Below, one piece after another: positions 9,767 through 18,703 of a DNA stretch of 64,000 bases (position 1 is its first letter; each line of letters opens with the position of its first letter). This DNA comes from Pseudophaeobacter sp965641885. Its GTDB lineage: Bacteria; Pseudomonadota; Alphaproteobacteria; Rhodobacterales; Rhodobacteraceae. The notes below the pieces were generated by a model that was not told the origin of the DNA, ran no database searches, and worked only from the letters and a program-made list of their open reading frames with translations. The stretch is from positions 3,472,001 through 3,536,000 of the forward strand of contig OZ282574.1 of the NCBI GenBank assembly GCA_965641885.1, given 5' to 3'. The translations under genes and the position numbers were made by a program.

Positions 9767-12700
9767 GCCATTTTTCCTGTGTCGTTATCGGCAATGAATC
9801 CCTGTTGATCGGCTGCGCCGAAGCGGTCCTGGCCGAGGGTCACACGATTGCGGCTGTGGTCTCTGGCAATGGCGACATTCGCGCCTGGGCCAGAGACAAA
9901 GAGCTGGTCGTTTTGGACGCCCCAAACCAAATCCCTGGGGAAATCACAGCCCCCTTTGACTGGCTGCTTTCGATTGCCAACCTGCGGGTGATCCCGGATC
10001 AGGTGCTGGCGCAGGCCGCCAAAGGGGCTGTTAACTTTCACGATGGCCCCCTGCCGCGCTATGCCGGACTCAACACGCCCAACTGGGCCATTATGGCCGG
10101 AGAGGTGCAGCACGGCATTACCTGGCATATGATGGAGGGCGGCATTGACGAGGGCGATATCCTCGCCCAGCGCCTGTTTGACATTGCCGGGGATGAGACC
10201 GCCTTTAGCCTCAACTCCAAATGCTACGCCGCCGCCATGGACAGCTTTGGCGAGGTGCTGCAACAACTGGCCGCAAATGAGCTGCAGCGCCAGCCGCAGG
10301 ACCTGAGTGCACGCAGTTATTTCAGCAAGGATCATCGCCCCGCAGCGGGTGCCATTCTGGATTTCAGCACTTCAGGTCAGACGCTTTGCCGGCTGGTGCG
10401 CGCCCTTGATTTTGGCCCCTACTGGAATCCTCTGTGCTGCGCCAAACTGCAGCTGTCTGACCAGATCCTGCGCGTTGGCAAAGCCAGCCCTGCTGAAGGC
10501 ACTGGTTCAGCTGGGACTGTGCTCTCGGTCACGGGCGCCGTGGTGACGGTTGCCACTTCTGATGGCGCCATCGCGCTGCAAGATATCACCAGCCTCGCGG
10601 GGGCTGCGCTGGATCTGCCTGCTCTGGTCACGCCCGGAGAACAGCTGCCGGGGTTAAACCCTGAGCTGGCGCAGGACCTGACACAGACGCAGGCCGGTGA
10701 AAACCACTGGCGCCGCGCGCTGGGTGCAATGCAGCCGGTTGCCGTACCACTGGCGCGCCAGACCGGCGCCAATACCGGCAGCAGCCGCCATGCCCTCTCT
10801 CTGCCATCAGATCTGAGCGAGGAGCAAATCCTTGCCGCCTGCCTCGCCTGGGCGCTGCTGAGCACCGGTGAAGAACAGGCAGATGTTGCCTTTGCCACCC
10901 CCGTCACAGACGCCACCGGGGCGACTATCGCAGAGCGTGCAAAAGCGCTGATCTCAGACTGGGTTCCGCTGCAGGTGACGCGAGATCTCTCTGTTACCGC
11001 TTTGACTTCTCAGATAAGAACAGACATCCAAAAGGCCCGCAAGTATGGCGGTTTTGCCCTGGACCTGGTGGCCCGCGCCCCAGAGCTGGGCCCGCAGAGC
11101 CAGCCCGCAATTGGAATATCAGTGGATCGCGATGCCGCCCTGCCAGGCTGCATGCTAACCGTTTCACTGAGTGAGGGCGCCTTGGCGCTGCATGTAGATG
11201 ACGCCCAGCTGGACAGCACGGCCGCGGAGCTGCTCGCCGCGCGGCTGGAGCTGGTGCTGGGTGTCATCGCATCTCACAACGACACGCCTCTCACTGATCT
11301 GCCCATCCTGCCCGAGGCCGAGCGCACGATCCTGCTGCAGGACTGGAACCAGACCGCCTGCGCTCTGCCCGCCGAGATCACAATTCAGCAGGCCTTTGAG
11401 GCCCAGGTCGCTCGCACCCCCGAGGCCACAGCGCTGGTGTTTGAAGGCACGCGCTACAGCTACGGCGCCCTCAATGCCCGCGCCAATGCGCTGGCCGCCA
11501 GGCTGCAACAGCTGGGGGTAAAACCCGGCAGCCATGTTGGCGTCTATATCAAGCGCTCTGCCGATCTGCTGATTGGCGCCCTTGCGGTGTTAAAAGCGGG
11601 CGGTGCCTATGTGCCGCTGGACCCCGCCTACCCGCGCGCGCGCATCGCCCATTATCTGTCTGACAGTCAGGCCAGCGTTGTGGTCACACAAGAGGCCCTG
11701 CGCCCAGAGCTGCCAGCCACCGAGGCGCAGATTGTCACGGTGGAGGCGGTGCCTGCGGCAGAAACCGACACGGCAAATGTGGTCAGTGCAGCAGGTGGCG
11801 CGGATCTGGCCTATCTGATCTACACCTCCGGCTCTACCGGCACGCCAAAGGGCGTCATGGTGCGGCAGGACAATGTGGCGAATTTCTTTGCCGCCATGGA
11901 CGCCCGCATCCCGCACAAGGCAGGTGACGCCTGGTTGGCAGTCACCTCGCTCTCCTTTGACATCTCGGTGCTCGAGCTGTTCTGGACCCTGTCGCGTGGC
12001 TTTAAGCTGGTGCTGTCCAGCGATGAAAGCCGCCTTGAGCTGTCCAATGGCCCCATTGCGATCTCGGACCGGCGGATGGATTTCAATCTGTTCTACTGGG
12101 GCAATGACGACGGCCCCGGTGCGCGTAAATATCACCTGCTGCTGGAAGGCGCCAAGTTTGCCGATGCCAATGGCTTTAATGCGGTCTGGACACCTGAACG
12201 CCATTTCCACGCCTTTGGTGGCCCCTACCCGAACCCCGCCGTGACTGGCGCGGCCGTTGCGGCTGTCACGAATAATATCAGCGTGCGGGCAGGCTCTTGC
12301 GTGGCACCACTGCACCACCCGGCCCGCATCGCCGAGGAATGGTCGGTGATCGATAACCTCACCAATGGCCGCGCCGGGATTGGCATTGCCTCGGGCTGGC
12401 AGCCGGATGATTTTGTGCTGCGCCCGGAAAACACGCCCCCCGCCAACAAACCAGCGATGTTTGAAACAATCGAAACCCTGCGCAAACTCTGGCGCGGCGA
12501 AGAGGTCGCATTTCCCCGTCAGGATGGCTCTATGCACGCCGTAGTGACCCAACCGCGCCCGGTTTCCGCAGAGCTGCCGGTCTGGGTCACCACGGCAGGC
12601 AACCCCGACACCTGGCGCGAGGCCGGTGAGATTGGCGCCAATGTGCTGACGCATCTGTTGGGCCAAAGCATTGAAGAGGTCGGCGGCAAGATCCGCATCT

Positions 12701-14445
12701 ATCACGATGCCCTGCGCGCCGCGGGGCGCGATCCTGCCGACTATAAAGTCACGCTGATGCTGCACAGCTATCTCGCCGAGAGCCGCGAAGACGCCCGCCG
12801 CATTGCCCGCGAGCCGATGAAGGATTACCTGCGCGCCGCCGCTGGCCTGATCAAGCAATATGCCTGGGCCTTTCCCGCCTTCAAACGTCCCAAGGGCGTC
12901 AACAATGCCTTTGAGATGCAGCTGGATATGCTTGGCGAAGACGAGCTGGAAGCCATTCTGGACTTTGCCTTTGAGCGCTATTTTGAAGAGTCCGGTCTGT
13001 TTGGCACCGTTGAGGATGCCCTGGCGCGCACTGAGCAGCTGAAACGCATTGGCGTCGATGAAATCGCCTGCCTCATCGACTATGGCATTGCGCCCGAGGT
13101 GGTGCTGGAAGGGCTAAAGCCGCTGGCCGAGGTGCTGCGGCGTGCCAATACGGCGCAGGAACTGGCGGCAGATGACTATTCCCTGTCGGCCCAGATGATG
13201 CGGCACGGCGTCACCCATATGCAATGCACGCCCTCGATGGCGCGCATGCTGGTGCAGGACGACGAGGCCCGCATGGTCATGCACCGCCTGCAGCATCTTT
13301 TGGTCGGTGGCGAAGCCCTGCCCGGCGATCTGGTTGGCGCCCTGCGCGAAGCAACGCCTGCGCAGATCCACAACATGTATGGCCCGACCGAGACCACAAT
13401 CTGGTCCAGCTCTGCGACCCTTGCAGAGGTGCCGACCGGCGTGGCCTGCATTGGCAGCCCCGTGGCCAATACCGCGCTCTATGTGCTCGACGCCGCCCAG
13501 CGCCCGGTGCCCATGGGGGCCGCAGGTGAGCTGTATATTGCAGGCGCTGGCGTCACGCGCGGCTACTGGCAGCGCGGCGATTTGACCGCAGAGCGGTTTG
13601 TTCCCGACCCAAACGCGGCTGGCAAGATGTATCGCACCGGCGATCTGGTGCGCTGGCGCGCAGATGGCCAGCTCGCCTTTCTGGGCCGCACTGATCATCA
13701 GGTCAAGATCCGTGGTCAGCGCATCGAGCTGGGAGAGATTGAGGCCGCCCTTGCCGCCCAGCCCCATGTCACCGGCGCTGTGGTGGTGGAACGCCAGCTG
13801 GGCGCGGATGTGCAATTGATCGGATATATCACCCAGGAAAGTAGCAAGCAGGTCGATCTTGTCGCCGTAAAAGCCGAACTGGTACGCAGCCTTGCGGCTG
13901 TCATGGTTCCGGCTCATATCGTTGTTCTGGACGCCTTTCCGCTGACACCGAACAAAAAGATCGACCGTAAGGCGCTGCCCGCGCCAGTCCCCGGCAAGGC
14001 CAAAGGTGCACAGGCCGCAGGTGGGCAGGTCACAGGTGGGCAGACTGCTTCAGTGCAGGCCAAAGAAGGTCAGGCGCATGACGCCGACGCAATGTCTCCT
14101 GTCAGCGCCGGGGTGCAGGGCGAGATCGCCAAGGTCTGGTCCCGGATTCTCGGGGTCGAGGACATCGGAGCGCAGGACAATTTCTTTGCCCTTGGGGGGC
14201 ATTCCCTGTTGGCCGTGCAGTCCCATCGCGACATTCGCGCGGCCCTCAACCTCAGCAAGCTTTCGATCACTGATATCTTCCGCTTTCCAACCCTTGCCGG
14301 TCTCGCCAACCACATTGAGACCCTTGCAGGCGGCGGCGCAAAGCCCGATGATCCGGTGACAGATGACGCCACACAGGCCGCCAAATCCGACACCATGTCG
14401 AAACGACGCGCCATGCGGGCAAATCGCAAAGCACGGGCAGGATGA
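9763..14445 (+). CDS. One-module NRPS: formyltransferase, half-C, A interrupted by luciferase-like monooxygenase, PCP
   Basis: A 1560-residue protein. Residues 3-175 are a formyltransferase with catalytic-type Asn91, His93 (NFHDGPLP) and Asp129 (GIDEGD); 205-305 resembles its C-terminal domain. Residues 335-515 look like the second half of a condensation domain, without HHxxxD. The A domain starts near 525 (A3 YTSGSTGTPKG at 687). A luciferase-like flavin monooxygenase (about 772-1125) lies between A4 and A5, then A resumes (A5 NMYGPTE at 1204, A7 YRTGD at 1290, A10 Lys1399). A PCP follows with Ser1481. Binding-pocket residues D733, I734, L737, Q1154, L1180, G1182, M1205, I1213, W1214, K1399 read DILQLGMIWK, one change from a glycine code. 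The monooxygenase position matches myxothiazol MtaG. No TE is present; chain release is probably by the PKS TE. Confidence 0.92.
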   Translation: MSHFSCVVIGNESLLIGCAEAVLAEGHTIAAVVSGNGDIRAWARDKELVVLDAPNQIPGEITAPFDWLLSIANLRVIPDQVLAQAAKGAVNFHDGPLPRYAGLNTPNWAIMAGEVQHGITWHMMEGGIDEGDILAQRLFDIAGDETAFSLNSKCYAAAMDSFGEVLQQLAANELQRQPQDLSARSYFSKDHRPAAGAILDFSTSGQTLCRLVRALDFGPYWNPLCCAKLQLSDQILRVGKASPAEGTGSAGTVLSVTGAVVTVATSDGAIALQDITSLAGAALDLPALVTPGEQLPGLNPELAQDLTQTQAGENHWRRALGAMQPVAVPLARQTGANTGSSRHALSLPSDLSEEQILAACLAWALLSTGEEQADVAFATPVTDATGATIAERAKALISDWVPLQVTRDLSVTALTSQIRTDIQKARKYGGFALDLVARAPELGPQSQPAIGISVDRDAALPGCMLTVSLSEGALALHVDDAQLDSTAAELLAARLELVLGVIASHNDTPLTDLPILPEAERTILLQDWNQTACALPAEITIQQAFEAQVARTPEATALVFEGTRYSYGALNARANALAARLQQLGVKPGSHVGVYIKRSADLLIGALAVLKAGGAYVPLDPAYPRARIAHYLSDSQASVVVTQEALRPELPATEAQIVTVEAVPAAETDTANVVSAAGGADLAYLIYTSGSTGTPKGVMVRQDNVANFFAAMDARIPHKAGDAWLAVTSLSFDISVLELFWTLSRGFKLVLSSDESRLELSNGPIAISDRRMDFNLFYWGNDDGPGARKYHLLLEGAKFADANGFNAVWTPERHFHAFGGPYPNPAVTGAAVAAVTNNISVRAGSCVAPLHHPARIAEEWSVIDNLTNGRAGIGIASGWQPDDFVLRPENTPPANKPAMFETIETLRKLWRGEEVAFPRQDGSMHAVVTQPRPVSAELPVWVTTAGNPDTWREAGEIGANVLTHLLGQSIEEVGGKIRIYHDALRAAGRDPADYKVTLMLHSYLAESREDARRIAREPMKDYLRAAAGLIKQYAWAFPAFKRPKGVNNAFEMQLDMLGEDELEAILDFAFERYFEESGLFGTVEDALARTEQLKRIGVDEIACLIDYGIAPEVVLEGLKPLAEVLRRANTAQELAADDYSLSAQMMRHGVTHMQCTPSMARMLVQDDEARMVMHRLQHLLVGGEALPGDLVGALREATPAQIHNMYGPTETTIWSSSATLAEVPTGVACIGSPVANTALYVLDAAQRPVPMGAAGELYIAGAGVTRGYWQRGDLTAERFVPDPNAAGKMYRTGDLVRWRADGQLAFLGRTDHQVKIRGQRIELGEIEAALAAQPHVTGAVVVERQLGADVQLIGYITQESSKQVDLVAVKAELVRSLAAVMVPAHIVVLDAFPLTPNKKIDRKALPAPVPGKAKGAQAAGGQVTGGQTASVQAKEGQAHDADAMSPVSAGVQGEIAKVWSRILGVEDIGAQDNFFALGGHSLLAVQSHRDIRAALNLSKLSITDIFRFPTLAGLANHIETLAGGGAKPDDPVTDDATQAAKSDTMSKRRAMRANRKARAG

Positions 14446-15194
14446 CAGCAGAGATTTCACCGCAAGAACCAGGCCTGGCAGAGCATTTGGCGACCAGTCT
14501 TGAAACAGAGCGCTACAGCCTGGTGCGGCCGCTCTTTGCCAACGATATAGCACTGGCGTTGTCAAATCCGCTGGGGCAACCTGCGGCACCTTTTGCCGAA
14601 GAGGTCGCCTGCCTGTCGCCCAACGCGGTGGCGAAACGACGCCAGGAATTTGCCGCCGGACGCGATGCGGCCCATCAGGCGATGGCCCTGCTGGGCGCAC
14701 CTGTGCAGGCCATTCCAGTGGCTGAAAACCGCGCGCCGATCTGGCCCGCAGGACTGGTGGGATCCATCAGTCATACCCGCAGCTGCGCCATGGCTGTTGT
14801 CGCCCATGCCAGTGGGTTCCAGGCAGGTGATATGACGGCCGGCAACATCCGAGGCCTGGGCCTTGATGTGGAAGAGGACAAACCGCTGGCCGACGAGCTG
14901 TGGCCTGCGATCTGCTCGGCCGCGGAACAGGACTGGCTGCGCAAACAGGCCAAGCCCGGCCAAATGGCAAAGCTGGTGTTTTCCGCCAAAGAAGCCGCAT
15001 ATAAGTGTCAGTTCACCCTGAGTGCGCGCTACTATGGGTTTGACGGTATGGAGTTGAACATAGATGTTGAAAACCAGAGCTTTACCGCGCGGTTTTGTGC
15101 TGACCAGCCGCCCTTTTCCTGTGGCGACTGCATCTCCGGCCGGTTTGCCATTGGCGCGGGTCTCATTGTGACCACAGCCGAGCTGCGAGTGTAA
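14442..15194 (+). CDS. 4'-phosphopantetheinyl transferase (EntD/Sfp type)
   Basis: A 250-residue enzyme that moves phosphopantetheine from CoA to carrier-protein serines, needed to activate the ACP of the PKS and the PCP of the NRPS. Diagnostic motifs are VGSISHTRSCAMAVV (about 106-120), GLGLDVEEDKPL with magnesium-binding Asp and Glu (about 143-154) and FSAKEAAYKCQF (about 181-192). Its start overlaps the NRPS stop by 4 nt (ATGA). That coupling makes the operon self-sufficient for carrier-protein activation and argues strongly that the megasynthases are functional. Size and motifs fit the EntD-like group. Whether it also serves other carrier proteins of the cell is unknown. Confidence 0.93.
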   Translation: MTAEISPQEPGLAEHLATSLETERYSLVRPLFANDIALALSNPLGQPAAPFAEEVACLSPNAVAKRRQEFAAGRDAAHQAMALLGAPVQAIPVAENRAPIWPAGLVGSISHTRSCAMAVVAHASGFQAGDMTAGNIRGLGLDVEEDKPLADELWPAICSAAEQDWLRKQAKPGQMAKLVFSAKEAAYKCQFTLSARYYGFDGMELNIDVENQSFTARFCADQPPFSCGDCISGRFAIGAGLIVTTAELRV

Positions 15195-15197
15195 AAG

Positions 15198-16172
15198 ATG
15201 ATGACCCGCCGTGGACTGTTTGCATTGCCCGCTCTTGCTGCCCTGATTGCCCTGTGGCCCCTGAGCCGCTGGCTCTGGCCCGCACCGCTGCCGCCTGTCG
15301 CACAGCTTGCGCCCCCCGGCGGCGCGCTCAATGTCTTTCATCTGGGGCATTCGCTGGTGGGGCCAGACATGCCACATATGCTGATGCAGCTGGCCCCACA
15401 GGGACATCGCTGGAACAGTCAGCTCGGCTCGGGCACCTCGCTCAAGGAACACTGGGAGCCGGACCTGCCCATTCGCGACTTTGGCACCACCAACCGCCCC
15501 CCCGCCTTTCGCGCCGCGCATGAGGCGATAGGGTCGGGAGACTACGATGCTGTGGTCCTCACCGAGATGGTCGAGCTGCGCGATGCCATTCGCTATTTCG
15601 ACAGTGCCGAGTATTTTCATCGCTGGGCTGATCTGGCCCGTGCCGGCGCACCCGAAACCCGGATTTATCTCTATGAAACCTGGCATCACCTGAATGACCC
15701 TCAGGGGTGGGACACACGCATAGCGCAGGATCTGGACATACTTTGGCTGAGAAAACTCTCGGGCAAGGACATCCGCAAGGCCCCGGATCGTCCCGCCTAT
15801 CTGATTCCGGCAGGTCAAGTCATGGCCGCCGTGGCCCGCGCCATCAACGCCGGAGACATAGACGGGCTGCGTGCCCCTGATGCGCTGTTCGCCCGCACGC
15901 CCCAAGGCGGGCTGGACACCATTCACATCAATGACCTTGGCGCCTATCTGGTGGCGCTGACCCATTTTGCAGTGCTCTACCAACGCAGCCCGCAGGGTCT
16001 GCCACACCAGCTCATGCGCGCGGACGGCAGCGTGGCAGACAGTTTTTCCGCCAAGGCCGCAGCCCAGGTACAGCGGATCGTCTGGGAGACCGTTCAGGCG
16101 CATCCCCGCACGGGAATTGCCCCCAACGCAGCATTGCCAGATCAGAGCAGCCCAACGGAGGGCACCGAATGA
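15198..16172 (+). CDS. Membrane-anchored SGNH-like protein (paralogue 1)
   Basis: A 324-residue protein with an N-terminal twin-Arg-containing hydrophobic segment (residues 3-24) that probably anchors or exports it. The body resembles an SGNH/GDSL hydrolase: LGHSLVG with candidate nucleophile Ser52, YETWHHL, LIPAGQ, and a DTIH block with Asp240 and His243. Such enzymes hydrolyse or transfer esters, often acetyl groups on sugars. It is clearly paralogous to the next gene's N-terminal half, sharing GHSL, TE, ETWH, PAGQ and GLPHQL blocks. The start is 3 nt after the PPTase stop. Family membership is by motif only and is moderately sure. A role in modifying the polysaccharide or the PKS-NRPS product is inference from context. 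Confidence 0.6.
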   Translation: MMTRRGLFALPALAALIALWPLSRWLWPAPLPPVAQLAPPGGALNVFHLGHSLVGPDMPHMLMQLAPQGHRWNSQLGSGTSLKEHWEPDLPIRDFGTTNRPPAFRAAHEAIGSGDYDAVVLTEMVELRDAIRYFDSAEYFHRWADLARAGAPETRIYLYETWHHLNDPQGWDTRIAQDLDILWLRKLSGKDIRKAPDRPAYLIPAGQVMAAVARAINAGDIDGLRAPDALFARTPQGGLDTIHINDLGAYLVALTHFAVLYQRSPQGLPHQLMRADGSVADSFSAKAAAQVQRIVWETVQAHPRTGIAPNAALPDQSSPTEGTE

Positions 16173-18703
16173 ACCTTGAGGCGCTGATCACATCGGTGGT
16201 GATGGTGGGACATTCTCTGTTTGGCCGCGACAGCCCGGAGATGCTGGAACAACTGCTGGCCGCGCAGCCTGCGCTCTCGACTGAGGTCACTCCCCGCGTC
16301 GAGGCCCAGATCATCAATGGCGCGCCGCTCAGCTATAACTGGCAGCATGCCGCCAAGGCAGAGGGCATCAATGCACGCGTAAGGCTGACGTCATCGGTGG
16401 ATGCCGTGATCGTCACCGAGGCAATCCCGCTGGCGACGCATCTGAAATGGAGCAATTCCGAAGAAGCCATCACCCAGTTCTACGAGCTGGCCCGCGCCGC
16501 CAACCCGCAGGTGCGCTTTTATCTGCAGGAAACCTGGCACAGCCTCAAAAGCGGCACAGGCGTCGAGGTGCCCTTTGATGACGGCGCAGACACCCCCTGG
16601 CGCAACCGCCTGGCACAGGACCTGCCCCGCTGGCAGGGGCTGGTGGACAAGGTCAACGGGAGCACCGAAGGCGAGATCCTCTTGCTGCCTGCCGGTCAGG
16701 CTCTGGCGCGGCTGGATGATGCCATACAGGCCGGAACCGTGCCCGGCCTCAGCGCGATATCCGAGGTCTTTTCCGATGATATCCACCCAAATGCGATTGG
16801 GTTTTACTACCTTGGTCTGGTGCAATACGCGGTTTTAACCGGGCAAAACCCGATCGGCCTGCCGCATCAGTTGCAGGACCGCTGGGGCAAGAACCTTATC
16901 GCGCCCAGCCCGGCGCTGGCCAAACGCCTGCAACAGATCGCCTGGGCCGCGACCGGAGGGGATGCAACCTCCCTAACAGTGCTGCCGCCCGATCCCCCCG
17001 CGCCGCCACGCGACCCCACAATGGCCGCTCTGAATGGCCCCGTCCCCGAACAGCTGCCTGAGCAAAGCCCTGCCGGGTTGCCTCAGGCGCGCCAGCCTAT
17101 TGCTATGAACCTGATGCCGGTGGCCGACTGGAGCCCGCAGGCGCCTTTTCTCGACCATTTCAAAACAGCCCGCCCCTGGATAGGTCATCTGCCGGGGCGC
17201 TGGGGCGGCGTCGAGGAAGCCGATCTAGCGGCAGCCGGCTATCTCGACCCAAATGGCTGGCCCACCGCTATTCCGCCCGAGCTCGGCTCGATCGGCACCG
17301 TGATCCTGACCGATTTGCCCCAAACCGCGCAGTCCCTCGCAGGCCGCTATGTGCTGCGCTTTGAGGGCCAGGGCATTGTTGAGGTCTCGGGACGAGCCCG
17401 CAACCAACGCTATGGCAACGGCGAGGTGTCGTTTGACTATACCCCCGGCCCCGGCCCCGTGGAGATCCGCCTGCAGCGCATCACCAGTGATGCCGACTAT
17501 CCGCGCAATATCACCGTGGTGAAACAAGAGCATCTGGCGGCGTTTGAGGCCGGCGAGATCTTCAACCCACGCTGGCTTGCGCTGTTGGAGGGCTTTGGCG
17601 CGCTCCGCTTCATGGACTGGATGGAGACCAATGATTCCCTGCAGGTCGGCTGGGAAGACCGCCCGATGGTTGCCGACTACTCCTGGGCCCGCAAAGGTGT
17701 GCCTGCAGAGGTGATGCTGGCGCTGGCCAATCAACTGGGAGCCGCCGCCTGGTTCAACATGCCCCACAGTGCCGATGACAGCTATGTGCGCAATTTTGCC
17801 AGCCTCACAGAGACCGGCCTCGACTTTGATCTCAAGGCCTATGTGGAATATTCCAACGAGGTTTGGAACTGGCAGTTCGATCAGGCCAGCTGGGCCGACG
17901 CCCAGGCCCGGGCACGGTGGGGCGGCAAGGACCTTTGGATGCAGTTCTATGGCGCCCGCGCCGCCGAGGTTTCACAAATCTGGACCAGCGTATTTGGCGC
18001 CGCCGCCCCCGAACGCCTCGTTCGGGTTATCTCAACCCAAACAGGCTGGCTTGGGCTTGAGGAACAGGTGCTTTCGGCCCCCCTCTGGGTGGCGGAAACG
18101 GCAGACCGGCAAGCGCCTGCCAGCTATTTTGACGCCTATGCTGTCACCGGCTATTTTGGCGGCATCCTTGGCATAAAAGAGCGCGCGCCAATTCTGCGGG
18201 CCTGGATCGCCGACAGCCAGCTGCGCGCCCGTGAAAGCGCGGCTGCTCAGGGCCTGACGGGCGCGCAGGCACAGCAGTTTATTGAAGATCACCAATATGA
18301 TGTCGCCAGCGCGCAGGCCGCAACCGAGCTGACGGACGGGCTGGTCACCGGCGACACCACCGATACGCTCAGCGATCTTTTGGGCCGGGTGCTGCCCTAT
18401 CACCGGGCCGTGGCAGATCAACACGGGCTTGCGCTGATCATGTATGAGGGCGGCAGCCATGTCGTGGGCATTGGCCCCATGGCCGAGGACGAGCTGCTCA
18501 GCGACTTTTTTATCCATTTTAACTACACCCCTGAGATGGGAGCGCTCTATGCGCGACTGCTGCGGGGCTGGCAGGATCTGGGCGGCACCCTGTTCACCGC
18601 CTACGCCGATGTGGCCGTTCCGGGCAAATGGGGCAGTTGGGGCGCCCTGCGGAGTTTGAGCGACCAAAACCCCCGCTGGTCGGCTCTGGAGGCGGTGAAA
18701 TGA
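16169..18703 (+). CDS. SGNH-like domain fused to glycoside-hydrolase-like region (paralogue 2)
   Basis: An 844-residue protein. Residues 5-280 repeat the SGNH-like domain of the gene before it, with Ser16 in GHSLFG, ETWHSL, LPAGQ and a DDIHPN block (Asp203, His206). After a Pro-rich linker (about 280-310), residues 320-470 look like a beta-rich module and 470-844 like a TIM-barrel glycosidase-type region. That region carries WFNMPHSADDSYV and AYVEYSNEVWNW, a pairing familiar from large cellulose-binding or glycosidase-like bacterial proteins. There is no signal peptide before Ser16, unlike its paralogue. The start overlaps the previous stop by 4 nt (ATGA). Substrate unknown; polysaccharide trimming or deacylation is a reasonable guess. 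Confidence 0.55.
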   Translation: MNLEALITSVVMVGHSLFGRDSPEMLEQLLAAQPALSTEVTPRVEAQIINGAPLSYNWQHAAKAEGINARVRLTSSVDAVIVTEAIPLATHLKWSNSEEAITQFYELARAANPQVRFYLQETWHSLKSGTGVEVPFDDGADTPWRNRLAQDLPRWQGLVDKVNGSTEGEILLLPAGQALARLDDAIQAGTVPGLSAISEVFSDDIHPNAIGFYYLGLVQYAVLTGQNPIGLPHQLQDRWGKNLIAPSPALAKRLQQIAWAATGGDATSLTVLPPDPPAPPRDPTMAALNGPVPEQLPEQSPAGLPQARQPIAMNLMPVADWSPQAPFLDHFKTARPWIGHLPGRWGGVEEADLAAAGYLDPNGWPTAIPPELGSIGTVILTDLPQTAQSLAGRYVLRFEGQGIVEVSGRARNQRYGNGEVSFDYTPGPGPVEIRLQRITSDADYPRNITVVKQEHLAAFEAGEIFNPRWLALLEGFGALRFMDWMETNDSLQVGWEDRPMVADYSWARKGVPAEVMLALANQLGAAAWFNMPHSADDSYVRNFASLTETGLDFDLKAYVEYSNEVWNWQFDQASWADAQARARWGGKDLWMQFYGARAAEVSQIWTSVFGAAAPERLVRVISTQTGWLGLEEQVLSAPLWVAETADRQAPASYFDAYAVTGYFGGILGIKERAPILRAWIADSQLRARESAAAQGLTGAQAQQFIEDHQYDVASAQAATELTDGLVTGDTTDTLSDLLGRVLPYHRAVADQHGLALIMYEGGSHVVGIGPMAEDELLSDFFIHFNYTPEMGALYARLLRGWQDLGGTLFTAYADVAVPGKWGSWGALRSLSDQNPRWSALEAVK

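Noticed and set aside
11590..12858. 422-codon minus-strand open frame opposite the A/monooxygenase region
   Set aside because: It is fully overlapped by conserved plus-strand domains; its composition (His, Gln, Arg rich) is typical of shadow frames.
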